Made by a program: the position numbers and the translations under genes
Notes under the pieces: model-generated
Database searches by the model: none
What the model was told of the DNA's origin: nothing
The model's input: only the letters and a program-made list of their open reading frames with translations
In this document: positions 34,208 to 42,148 of the stretch, piece after piece
How the letters are laid out: every line of letters starts with the position of its first letter
How positions within the stretch are numbered: position 1 is the stretch's first letter
NCBI RefSeq assembly: GCF_014076415.1
Contig: NZ_CP043568.1
Coordinates: forward strand, 5,580,001-5,644,000
DNA: 64,000 nucleotides
Source of the DNA: Comamonas testosteroni
Lineage (GTDB): Bacteria > Pseudomonadota > Gammaproteobacteria > Burkholderiales > Burkholderiaceae_C
Direction: 5' to 3'

Positions 34208-35164
34208 TCAGCCTTCCAGCGCCAGCCACATCTCGCGGTCGCGCTCGGCGGTCCAGATGCGCGGGTCGGCGTGGCCCGATGCCTCGTCATAGGCGCGCGT
34301 CACGTCGAAGGGCATGCAGTGGTTGAAGATCACCCAATGGCCGTATTTGGGCTGCAGCTTGGCAAAGGCCGCCTCGTAGACCTTGCGCAGGTCCTGCCTG
34401 GCGTCGGCACCAGCCTTGACCTCGGCCCACAGGTCGCTGATGAAGCTGCGCGTGCCTGCCAGGCCGGCCTGCACTTCGGCCGCGTTCTGCAGCGCCGCGC
34501 CGCGGCCGGGCACCAGCTTTTCGGGCTGGAGGGCGGCGATGGCATCCAGCGTCTGCGGCCAGTCCTGGAAGTAGGCATCGCCGGCATAGGGCGTGGCATC
34601 GAACTCGACCAGATCGCCACTGAACAGCACCTTGTCCTGGGGCAGCCAGACCACGGTATCGCCCTTGGTGTGGCCGCGGCCCAGTTGCAGGATCTGCACC
34701 TCGAGCTTGCCCAGCCACAGCGTCATCTTGCCGGTGAAGGTCATGGTCGGCCAGGTCATGCCCTCGGGCACGCTCTCGACGTTCTGGAACAGGCGCGGAA
34801 AGCGGCCAATCTCGCTGGCCTTGTCCTGCTCGCCGCGCTCGACGATGAGATCGTAGGTGTCCTGGCTGGCAATGATGTGCTCGGCGCCATAGGCCGAGGC
34901 TCCCAGCACGCGCACCGCGTGGTAGTGCGACAGCGTGACGTATTTGATGGGCTTGTCCGTGACCTCGCGAATGCGGCGGATCACGTCCTCGGCCATGACG
35001 GGGGTGGCCTGGGTGTCGATGACCATCACGGCGTCGTCGCCGATGATGATGCCGGTGTTGGGGTCGCCCTCGGCCGTGTAGGCATAGGCATGTTCGGAGA
35101 GCTTGTCGAAGCTCACCTTCTTGACTTCAAGGTCGGCGGCGGAGGCAAAGGTCTTGGTGCTCAT
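34208..35164 (-). CDS. MBL-fold protein with degenerate metal site
   Basis: A 318-residue metallo-beta-lactamase-fold protein without signal peptide. The HxHxDH motif reads TLSHYHAVRVLG: His80 and His82 are present but Asp84 is Val and His85 is Arg. The later ligands His165 (LGRGHTKGDT) and Asp184 (FSGDLVEF) are kept, while the usual PGHG is VPGRG. A single-metal or altered active site is therefore expected. MBL-fold enzymes often hydrolyse lactones or thioesters, so a ring-cleavage or hydrolysis step after the monooxygenase is possible but unproven. It is divergent from the first IclR gene, which probably controls it. Confidence 0.75.
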   Translation of the reverse strand: MSTKTFASAADLEVKKVSFDKLSEHAYAYTAEGDPNTGIIIGDDAVMVIDTQATPVMAEDVIRRIREVTDKPIKYVTLSHYHAVRVLGASAYGAEHIIASQDTYDLIVERGEQDKASEIGRFPRLFQNVESVPEGMTWPTMTFTGKMTLWLGKLEVQILQLGRGHTKGDTVVWLPQDKVLFSGDLVEFDATPYAGDAYFQDWPQTLDAIAALQPEKLVPGRGAALQNAAEVQAGLAGTRSFISDLWAEVKAGADARQDLRKVYEAAFAKLQPKYGHWVIFNHCMPFDVTRAYDEASGHADPRIWTAERDREMWLALEG

Positions 35165-35177
35165 CGTTGCAATCTCT

Positions 35178-35190
35178 TTGTTTTAAACAA
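35178..35190. promoter_or_regulatory. Palindrome between the MBL-fold gene and iclR1
   Basis: TTGTTT-T-AAACAA is a perfect inverted repeat, 14 bp upstream of the MBL-fold start on its leader side. The following AT-rich stretch to about 35260 (with TAGATATAA) probably contains both divergent promoters. It is a candidate operator for the adjacent IclR-family regulator; binding is inference. Confidence 0.35.
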
Positions 35191-35311
35191 ATGCATTCAG
35201 CTTTATCGAATTTCCGAATGCTAGATATAAATTCAACATTGCACAATCGATTTGTCATAGTGAAAAACCCTTGCGGCTTTCCAGCCGCTTTTACACCGTC
35301 ACAATGCCGTC

Positions 35312-36139
35312 ATGCCTCATGCCAACTCTTCTTCGACCGACGCCCGTTTGATGCTTGAATCCAGTGACGACGAACCCGCGCGCGCACCGCGCGGCATACA
35401 GAGCGTGGAAGTCGGCGGCCAGTTGCTCAAGGTGCTGGCGCGCACGGGCCGGCGCATGGCGCTCAAGGATCTGGCACGCGAGGCCGAGATGACGGCGGCC
35501 AAGGCCCACCCCTATCTGGTGAGCTTTTGCAAGCTGGGCCTGATGGAGCAGGATCGCGTCAGCGGCCACTACGGCCTGGGGCCGCTGGCCATCCAGATGG
35601 GGCTCATCAGCCTGCAGCAGGCCGATCCCGTGCGCATGGCGATTGCCGAGCTGCCCGCCCTGGCACAAGAGGTGGGCTACACCGTGTCGGTGTCCATGTG
35701 GAGCGGCCAGGGGCCGATCATCATCCGTGTCGAGGAAGGCCCGACCCATGTCTATGTGGCCATGCGCCACGGCACGCCGGCCTCCCTGCGCCATACCGCC
35801 ACGGGCAAGATTTTTGCGGCTTTCGGCGACCCGGCCCGTATCGCACCGCTGCTGCAGGCCGAAGGCCACAGTCTGGACGAACCGGCGTTTGCCAAGGAAC
35901 TGGACTCCATTCGCCGCAACCACCTGAGCGTGGTCGAGAACCAGTTGCTGTCGGGCGTGAGCGCGCTGGCGGTGCCGGTGTTCGACGGCTTCGGCCAGTT
36001 GGTGCTGGCGATTGCCGCCATCGGTCCTTCGGTCACGCTGACGCTGGACCCCGCCGGTCTGCCGGCACGGACACTGCAGACCCAGGCCCGTCAGCTGTCC
36101 CAGCGCCTGGGAGCCCCGGCTGTGCTGACCGGTGCCTGA
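35312..36139 (+). CDS. IclR-family transcriptional regulator (first)
   Basis: A 275-residue regulator. The winged helix-turn-helix is at about 28-90 (GIQSVEVGGQLLKVLARTGR, MALKDLAREAEMTAAKAHPY, LVSFCKLGLMEQDRVSGHYG). The IclR effector domain follows (EVGYTVSVSMWSGQGPIIIR, RHGTPASLRHTATGKIFAAF, GVSALAVPVFDGFGQLVLAI). IclR proteins usually bind aromatic or short-chain acids and control neighbouring catabolic genes. It is divergent from the MBL-fold gene with 147 bp between, the typical regulator/target arrangement. Its last 49 bases overlap the convergent second IclR gene. Confidence 0.88.
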   Translation: MPHANSSSTDARLMLESSDDEPARAPRGIQSVEVGGQLLKVLARTGRRMALKDLAREAEMTAAKAHPYLVSFCKLGLMEQDRVSGHYGLGPLAIQMGLISLQQADPVRMAIAELPALAQEVGYTVSVSMWSGQGPIIIRVEEGPTHVYVAMRHGTPASLRHTATGKIFAAFGDPARIAPLLQAEGHSLDEPAFAKELDSIRRNHLSVVENQLLSGVSALAVPVFDGFGQLVLAIAAIGPSVTLTLDPAGLPARTLQTQARQLSQRLGAPAVLTGA

Positions 36140-37017
36140 TCACAGACCTGGACTCGGTAGCCCATCGAAGCGCTGATACTGCGCGCCTCTTCGCACACAG
36201 CCTGGGCAATCTTGCCCTGCGGATCGGGGTCGAAGCCGCCGCTGGCCCCGAGCGCGCAGAGCACGGCCACCACATGGCCGTTGTAATCGAACAAAGGCGC
36301 TGCCACGGCGCTGATGCCGGGTAGATTCAGGTCGCGGATCGCCGCACAGCCGGCCGCGCGAATCTCGCTGCGCAGCTGCTCCAGCGGCTTGCTGGCATGC
36401 AGCAGGCGGCGATGCTCCGGGCTGGCGGCATCCAGCTCACGTGCCAGCAGCGCCTCGACCTCGGGCTGCGGCTCCATGAAGGCAAAAAATGCCCGCCCCG
36501 TGGCCGACCACAGCATGGACATGACCGAGCCCACACGCACATTGACGGTAATGGGCAGGCTGGGCTCTTCAAAACGCACGATGGTGGGCCCCATATTGCC
36601 CATGACCGCGACAAAACTCGTGACCTGCAAGGACTCGCGCAGATGCTGCAAAGCGGGCTCGGACATGCGCACAGGATCATTCTGGCGCATCGCAGCCAGG
36701 CCGATATGAATGGCCTCACGCCCGAGCGCGTACTGGGTGCCGCCACGGTCCTGCTCCACCAGGCCCTCGGCCATGAGACTGGCCAGATAGCGATGCACCT
36801 TGGCGGGACTTTCATCGACGGCAGCACCGATGGCCGTGAGACTGGCACGCCCGCCCAGCCCGGCCAGTGCCTTGAGCACGGCCAGACAAGTCTCTGCGGC
36901 CTGCACACGCTGGCGACGTTGATCCGGCTCTTGCCGGGCATTCGGCGACGCCACTCTTGCGGCTGGGCTGGCTGCTTGCCGCTTCGCCATAGCCAAAGTC
37001 TTCTTCTCGATTTTCAT
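36091..37017 (-). CDS. IclR-family transcriptional regulator (second)
   Basis: A 308-residue regulator related to, but clearly different from, the first. After a Lys/Arg/Ala-rich N-terminus of about 40 residues, the helix-turn-helix is AAETCLAVLKALAGLGGRAS, LTAIGAAVDESPAKVHRYLA, SLMAEGLVEQDRGGTQYALG. The effector domain has LQVTSFVAVMGNMGPTIVRF, MSMLWSATGRAFFAFMEPQ and LPGISAVAAPLFDYNGHVVA. It is divergent from the second Bug gene, so it probably controls the Bug-P450 pair. A start at the internal ATG nine codons later (36990) is also possible. It overlaps iclR1 tail to tail by 49 bp. Confidence 0.87.
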   Translation of the reverse strand: MKIEKKTLAMAKRQAASPAARVASPNARQEPDQRRQRVQAAETCLAVLKALAGLGGRASLTAIGAAVDESPAKVHRYLASLMAEGLVEQDRGGTQYALGREAIHIGLAAMRQNDPVRMSEPALQHLRESLQVTSFVAVMGNMGPTIVRFEEPSLPITVNVRVGSVMSMLWSATGRAFFAFMEPQPEVEALLARELDAASPEHRRLLHASKPLEQLRSEIRAAGCAAIRDLNLPGISAVAAPLFDYNGHVVAVLCALGASGGFDPDPQGKIAQAVCEEARSISASMGYRVQVCDQAPVSTAGAPRRWDS

Positions 37018-37091
37018 AGCTGGTTGCGCCTGTCTCGTAAGCCGTTGAAGACATTTTCACGCATGTCTGGTGCTGACTCTCGGGTAATCCC

Positions 37092-37120
37092 TTGAAGCAT
37101 ATTTACGCTATGCGTATAAA
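37092..37120 (+). promoter_or_regulatory. Sigma-70 promoter with embedded palindrome in front of the Bug-P450 genes
   Basis: TTGAAG (37092-37097) and TATAAA (37115-37120) are separated by exactly 17 bp, a near-consensus sigma-70 promoter reading toward the Bug gene at 37221. Inside the spacer and over the -10 lies the inverted repeat TACGC-TAT-GCGTA (37104-37116), and a further TTACGC lies at 37123-37128. The divergent IclR regulator is the natural candidate to bind it. Occupation would block RNA polymerase, so repression lifted by an inducer is the simplest reading. Confidence 0.6.
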
Positions 37121-37220
37121 AATTACGCAAAACAATTTCCGTATTAAAGCGGAACCGCAGGCGGAGTGAAGCTTGGTTAACCCGCAGGCAAACAACACCA
37201 CAGCCCAGGAGACACCCTCA

Positions 37221-38207
37221 ATGAAAAAACGCCTCTTCACCGCCTCGGTTCTGGCCACCAGCATGCTCTGGCTGGCCGCAGCCCCCGGCACCGTCATGGC
37301 CCAGGACAAGTACCCAAGCAAGAGCGTGCGCTGGATCGTGCCCTACGCCGCAGGCGGTGGCTCGGACTTTCTGGCCCGCACCATAGGCCAGGCCTGGGGC
37401 GCCCAGGCCCATCAGCCCATCGTCGTGGACAACCGCCCGGGCGGCAACACGGCCATCGGCGCCTCGGAGACCGCGCGCGCACCGGCCGACGGCTATACCG
37501 TCCTTTCGGCCGACAACGGCACGCTGATCTTCAACCCCGTGCTCTACAAGAGCCTGAGCTACAACCCCGGCAAGGATCTGACGCCCGTCACGCTCATGGG
37601 CCGCTTTCCCATGATTCTGGTGGCCGGCCCCGCCGAGAAGGCCAAGACCGCCAAGGAGTTCATTGCCGCGGCCAAAGCCAGTGCCGAGGGCGTGAACTAC
37701 GGCTCCGCCGGTGCGGGCAGCCCCCATCACCTGGCCATGGAACTGCTGAAGTCCGAGGCCGGCCTCAAGCTCGCCCATGCGCCCTATCGCGGTGCGGCTC
37801 CGGCGCTGGCCGATGTGGCGGGCGGTCAGATTCCCGTGATGATGGTGGACCTGGCCGCCGGCGCCGGCTTCATCAAGGGCGGCAAGGTGCGTCCGCTGGC
37901 CGTGGCCAATGCCACGCGCCTGCCCCAACTGCCCGATGTGCCCACCTTCGGCGAGCTGGGCCTGCCCGGCGTGCAGGCTGCGGCCCTGGTCGGCATGGTG
38001 GCCCCGGCCAAGACACCGGCCAACGTCGTCACGGCGCTGAACAAGCAGGTGGTCGCCGCCATCAACGAGCCTGCGGTCAAGCAAAAGCTCATCGACTTTG
38101 GCGTGGAGCCCGTGGGCAACACGCCCGAGCAGTTCCAGGCGCTGATCCACAGCGAAAGCGCACGCTGGCAAAAGCTGATCAAGGACCTGAACATCACGCT
38201 GGACTGA
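37221..38207 (+). CDS. Bug-family (TctC) solute receptor, upstream of the P450
   Basis: A 328-residue periplasmic receptor with a signal peptide (LFTASVLATSMLWLAAAPGT VMA). Family motifs are RWIVPYAAGGGSDFLARTIG, HQPIVVDNRPGGNTAIGASE, YGSAGAGSPHHLAMELL and HAPYRGAAPALADVAGGQIP. The ATG at 37221 has an AGGAGA ribosome site 10-15 bases upstream; the longer upstream frame adds a non-secretory stretch. It has no TctAB partner nearby. It is followed 103 bp later by the P450 gene, and the pair is probably induced together through the second IclR regulator. The ligand is unknown. Confidence 0.9.
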   Translation: MKKRLFTASVLATSMLWLAAAPGTVMAQDKYPSKSVRWIVPYAAGGGSDFLARTIGQAWGAQAHQPIVVDNRPGGNTAIGASETARAPADGYTVLSADNGTLIFNPVLYKSLSYNPGKDLTPVTLMGRFPMILVAGPAEKAKTAKEFIAAAKASAEGVNYGSAGAGSPHHLAMELLKSEAGLKLAHAPYRGAAPALADVAGGQIPVMMVDLAAGAGFIKGGKVRPLAVANATRLPQLPDVPTFGELGLPGVQAAALVGMVAPAKTPANVVTALNKQVVAAINEPAVKQKLIDFGVEPVGNTPEQFQALIHSESARWQKLIKDLNITLD

Positions 38208-38310
38208 TTGCCCCGCTGATCCATGCCGCAGAGGCTGGCGGCAGGCCGCCTCTGCGCTCTCGTCCGATGGCTTATGCCATCTCCTGCCTCTTTGCGTTTG
38301 CGAGCGAGCC

Positions 38311-40662
38311 ATGACCACTTCCACCCCCAGTCGCTGCCCCATCGATCACAGCCAGTTCGGCAAGCCCACCGGCCAGAGCGGCCCTACGGGCTGCCCCATC
38401 AGCCACGGTGCCGCCAGCTTCGATCCCTTTGCCGACGGCTACCAGCAGGACCCGCCCGAATATGTGCGCTGGGCACGCGAACAGGAGCCGGTGTTCTACA
38501 GCCCGCAGCTGGGCTACTGGGTGGTCACGCGCTTCGACGACATCAAGGCCATCTTCCGCGACAACCTGACCTTCAGCCCCTCGATTGCGCTGGAGAAGAT
38601 CACGCCCACGGGCGATGAGGCCAATGCCGTGCTCGCCAGCTATGGCTTTGCGCTGAACCGCACTCTGGTCAACGAGGACGAGCCCGCGCACATGCCGCGC
38701 CGCCGCGCGCTGATGCAGCCCTTCACGCCCGAGGAGCTCAAGCACCACGAGCCCATGGTGCGCCGGCTGGCCCGCGAATACGTGGACCGCTTCATCGACG
38801 ACGGCCGCGCCGATCTCGTCGATCAGATGCTGTGGGAAGTACCGCTGACGGTGGCCATGCATTTTCTGGGCGTGCCCGCAGACGATATGGACACGCTGCG
38901 CCAGTACAGCATCGCCCACACCGTCAACACCTGGGGACGACCGCAGGCCGAGGAGCAGGTGGCCGTGGCTCATGCCGTGGGCAACTTCTGGCAGCACGCG
39001 GGCCGGATTCTCGACAAGATGCGCGCCGATCCCGACGCCGAGGGCTGGATGCAATACGGCATCCGCAAGCAAAAAGAGCTGCCCGATGTCGTCACCGACT
39101 CCTATCTGCACTCGATGATGATGGCCGGCCTGGTCGCCGCGCACGAGACCACGGCCAACGCCACGGCCAATGCCGTCAAGCTGCTGCTGCAGCACCCCAA
39201 GGTCTGGCAGGAGATCTGCGCCGATCCCTCGCTGATACCCAATGCCGTGGAGGAATGCCTGCGCCACAACGGCTCGGTAGCCGCCTGGCGGCGCCTGGCC
39301 ACCAAGGATGTGGTGATCGGCGGCCAGGCCATTCCGGCCGGCAGCAAGCTGCTCATCGTCACCTCTTCGGCCAACCACGACGAGCAGCACTTTGTCGATG
39401 CCGACCTGTTCGACATCCACCGCGACAATGCCAGCGATCACCTGACCTTCGGCTACGGCTCCCACCAGTGCATGGGCAAGAATCTGGCGCGCATGGAAAT
39501 GCAGATCTTCCTCGAGGAATTCACACGCCGCCTGCCCCATATGCAGCTGGCCGAGCAACGCTTCACCTATGTACCCAACACCTCGTTCCGCGGCCCCGAA
39601 CATCTGTGGGTGCAATGGGATGTGAGCCGCAACCCCGAGCGCGCCAACCCCGCCGTGCTGGCCGAGCAGCAGCCTGTGCGCATCGGCGAATCCTCGCAAG
39701 GCGGCGTCAGCCGCAGCATGCTGGTGGAAAGCACCGAGCTGATTGCCCAGGACGTGCTGCGCGTGCGCCTGAAGGCGCCCGACGGGCGCGACCTGCCACG
39801 CTGGACCCCGGGCTCGCATATCGACCTGCACTGCGGCGACACGGGCATCTCGCGCCAGTACTCGCTATGCGGTGATCCGCAGCAAGCAGATACCTACGAG
39901 ATCGCCGTGCTGCGCGAGGAGCACAGCCGTGGCGGTTCGGCCTGGATACATGATGCGCTGCAGGCCGGCATGAAGGTGCAGATGCGCGGCCCGCGCAATC
40001 ACTTCAAGCTCGACGAAGGCGCGCAGCAGCTGATTCTCGTCGCCGGAGGCATAGGTATCACGCCGGTTGCGGCCATGGCGGCTCGCGCCCAGGCCTTGGG
40101 CATCCCCTATGAAATCCACTACAGCTGCAGCCAGCGCGAGCGCATGGCGCTCCTGGATGCATTGCAGGCACGGCATGGCGAGCTCCTGCAGATCTATGTG
40201 GGCGCGGAGGGCCGGCGAGCCGACTACCAGGCGCTGCTGGCTCAGGTCAGGCCAGGCGCACAGATCTATGCCTGCGGTCCGCAGCGCATGCTCGACGGCC
40301 TGGCGGAGGCCTGCCGCCACTGGCCCGAGGACAGCCTGCGCGTGGAGCATTTCTCCAGCACCCTGGGAGCCCTCGACCCGGACAAGGAACACGGCTTTGA
40401 GGTCGAACTGCGCGAGTCCGGCATCACGCTGCAGGTGCGCAACGATGAGACCCTGCTCGATGCACTGCGCAGCGCCAATATCGATATCGAGTGCGACTGC
40501 CGCGAAGGCCTGTGCGGCTCCTGCGAGGTGCCTGTGCTCGAAGGCGATATCGACCATCGCGACATGGTGCTGACCCGTGCCGAGCGCGCGGCATGCACGA
40601 AGATGATGAGCTGCTGCTCTCGCGCCAGGACGCAGGAGTCCAGAATCGTTCTGGCGCTGTAG
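38311..40662 (+). CDS. Self-sufficient cytochrome P450 (CYP116B-like) fused to reductase
   Basis: A 783-residue single-chain monooxygenase. The P450 part (about 1-450) has the oxygen-binding I-helix segment AGLVAAHETTANATANAVKL, the E-R-R core (ECLRHNGSVAAWRRL) and the heme-binding loop FGYGSHQCMGKNLARME with Cys387. It is followed by a phthalate-dioxygenase-reductase-type module: FMN site (GSHIDL, ISRQYSLCGDP), NAD(P)H site (LILVAGGIGITPVAAMA, IYACGPQRMLDGL) and a C-terminal plant-type 2Fe-2S domain (IECDCREGLCGSCEV, then MMSCCSRA). This P450-FMN-2Fe2S order is that of CYP116B enzymes, which hydroxylate or dealkylate aromatic and other xenobiotic compounds. The substrate cannot be told from sequence. 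Confidence 0.93.
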   Translation: MTTSTPSRCPIDHSQFGKPTGQSGPTGCPISHGAASFDPFADGYQQDPPEYVRWAREQEPVFYSPQLGYWVVTRFDDIKAIFRDNLTFSPSIALEKITPTGDEANAVLASYGFALNRTLVNEDEPAHMPRRRALMQPFTPEELKHHEPMVRRLAREYVDRFIDDGRADLVDQMLWEVPLTVAMHFLGVPADDMDTLRQYSIAHTVNTWGRPQAEEQVAVAHAVGNFWQHAGRILDKMRADPDAEGWMQYGIRKQKELPDVVTDSYLHSMMMAGLVAAHETTANATANAVKLLLQHPKVWQEICADPSLIPNAVEECLRHNGSVAAWRRLATKDVVIGGQAIPAGSKLLIVTSSANHDEQHFVDADLFDIHRDNASDHLTFGYGSHQCMGKNLARMEMQIFLEEFTRRLPHMQLAEQRFTYVPNTSFRGPEHLWVQWDVSRNPERANPAVLAEQQPVRIGESSQGGVSRSMLVESTELIAQDVLRVRLKAPDGRDLPRWTPGSHIDLHCGDTGISRQYSLCGDPQQADTYEIAVLREEHSRGGSAWIHDALQAGMKVQMRGPRNHFKLDEGAQQLILVAGGIGITPVAAMAARAQALGIPYEIHYSCSQRERMALLDALQARHGELLQIYVGAEGRRADYQALLAQVRPGAQIYACGPQRMLDGLAEACRHWPEDSLRVEHFSSTLGALDPDKEHGFEVELRESGITLQVRNDETLLDALRSANIDIECDCREGLCGSCEVPVLEGDIDHRDMVLTRAERAACTKMMSCCSRARTQESRIVLAL

Positions 40663-40668
40663 CGTCCG

Positions 40669-40712
40669 AGGCGGGCAGCCCCAGGCGGGCAGCCCCCGGG
40701 CGGGCAGCACCC
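40669..40712. repeat. Three tandem imperfect copies of a GC-rich 14-15 bp unit
   Basis: Units AGGCGGGCAGCCCC (40669-40682), AGGCGGGCAGCCCCC (40683-40697) and GGGCGGGCAGCACCC (40698-40712) stand directly after the P450 stop codon. The last copies can pair with the GCTGCC-containing sequence that follows (about 40724-40740). They may form an RNA structure at the 3' end of the Bug-P450 transcript. No T-run follows. Confidence 0.7.
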
Positions 40713-40765
40713 TGCCGGAGGCTGCCGCAGGCCATGCATGGCTTGTGCCTAGAATCACAGCCCAT

Positions 40766-42073
40766 ATGGGCCTGTTGCAAATATTGCTGATTCTTGTGTG
40801 GGCGCCGACTGCAGCGCTCATCGCCTTCGTGGCCACCAGCTGGCTGGGCCATGGCGTGCAAGCCATCTGGAGCGCCGTGACTCGCGCTCAAGCCGACGAG
40901 CGCTCGACCTGGCCGCTGCTGCTGGGCGGCGTGGCGGCCCTGGCTGGCATGGTGGGGGCCGTCATCACCTTTCCGGACCAGGCCGTCATGCGCCATGCGT
41001 TTGACAAGCTGCTGGGCTATGGCTCCACACGTGTGGAGATCACGCTGCGCCAGGACGATGCCGCCACGCGCCAGGCCCTGCTGGAGACGCTGCGCCCCTT
41101 CATGGAGATGGGCGGGCGCGAGATCCGCTACCGCGTCTCCACGCGCCACGGCAGCTATACCGAGACCGACGAAGTGCCCAGCTACTACCGCTTCGAGAAC
41201 GGGCGCCTGGAGATCGCCACAGGCGGCATCGTCAGCAACGACAGACTGTCCGTGATGCAGCCCGGCTTCAAGGCACTGGCGCAATTTCCCACAGCCGGCT
41301 CCATTGACGCCAGCGTGCCGGCCACAGTGAGCCTTGGCAAGGCACGGATAGCAGCGGAGATGCTGCCGCGCACAGCCATGCTGGTCCACGGCGACGCCGC
41401 CAAGGAATTGCCAAGCATGCTGCGCCCCGCCGCCCCGGCCCGTTGCCATCTGGAGGTGCAGGCGCTGTTCTCCACGGATGCCTTCAGGCTGCTCATGTTT
41501 GCGGGCAGGGCCTCGGGCGATGTCAAGATCCACACCGGCCCCGATACCGCCCTGCGCGACACGCAGTACCAACTGGTCGGCATGGGCCTGGTGCTGGGCC
41601 GCAACGGGCGCAGCGTCAAGGAGCTGGAGACCGATGCCACCCGCATCTATGGCGTGCTGAGACTGCTGCCGCCGGACCTGAATCTTGATGTCATGGACTG
41701 CGATACGGCGCTGGGACGCATGAGCGACCCGGCCCTGGTGGCAGCCGCCATGCTGTCCACGTTTCCCGGCCTGGAAGGACGCGTGAATGGCATAGAGATC
41801 ACGCCTTCAGCCTCCTTCTCGCCCTGGCACCACCGGGGCTGGACGGCCGTGCCGCCCGGCACGCGCTCGAAAGGCGGAACGCGAGCCGAAGCGGGCACAC
41901 GCAGCTGCTCGCTTGAACAGCACCGCCACACGCGCGCCCGACTGGCCATGATCGAGGAGCTCTGCATGGAGCGCGATCCTCAAAACGGTGGTGCCGCCTG
42001 CACCCAGCTGCGCAAACGCCTGAACTGGACCCAGGCCGAGCTGGCCCGGTGCACCGGCCGATCGGCACCTTGA
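40766..42073 (+). CDS. Hypothetical membrane protein, 435 residues
   Basis: I do not recognise a family. Two N-terminal membrane helices are clear (LLQILLILVWAPTAALIAFV; WPLLLGGVAALAGMVGAVIT, about 52-71). A soluble region of about 360 residues follows with regular beta-type stretches (TRVEITLRQDDAATRQALLE, GGREIRYRVSTRHGSYTETD, ARCHLEVQALFSTDAFRLLM, HTGPDTALRDTQYQLVGMGL). The last 90 residues are Arg/Thr/Cys-rich and of different character (TAVPPGTRSKGGTRAEAGTR). The ATG at 40766 opens with the helix. It lies between the P450 and ureD, with ureD convergent, and its role is unknown. Confidence 0.55.
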   Translation: MGLLQILLILVWAPTAALIAFVATSWLGHGVQAIWSAVTRAQADERSTWPLLLGGVAALAGMVGAVITFPDQAVMRHAFDKLLGYGSTRVEITLRQDDAATRQALLETLRPFMEMGGREIRYRVSTRHGSYTETDEVPSYYRFENGRLEIATGGIVSNDRLSVMQPGFKALAQFPTAGSIDASVPATVSLGKARIAAEMLPRTAMLVHGDAAKELPSMLRPAAPARCHLEVQALFSTDAFRLLMFAGRASGDVKIHTGPDTALRDTQYQLVGMGLVLGRNGRSVKELETDATRIYGVLRLLPPDLNLDVMDCDTALGRMSDPALVAAAMLSTFPGLEGRVNGIEITPSASFSPWHHRGWTAVPPGTRSKGGTRAEAGTRSCSLEQHRHTRARLAMIEELCMERDPQNGGAACTQLRKRLNWTQAELARCTGRSAP

Positions 42074-42148
42074 AACCCTGGCCTGCAACAGCGCCCAAGC
42101 TACTAGGGATGCCGGGCTGCAGCAGCCGCAGATCGGCCGGTCGCTGGC

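Noticed and set aside
40669..40712. Short CRISPR array.
   Set aside because: The copies are adjacent without spacers and are imperfect; no cas genes are present.
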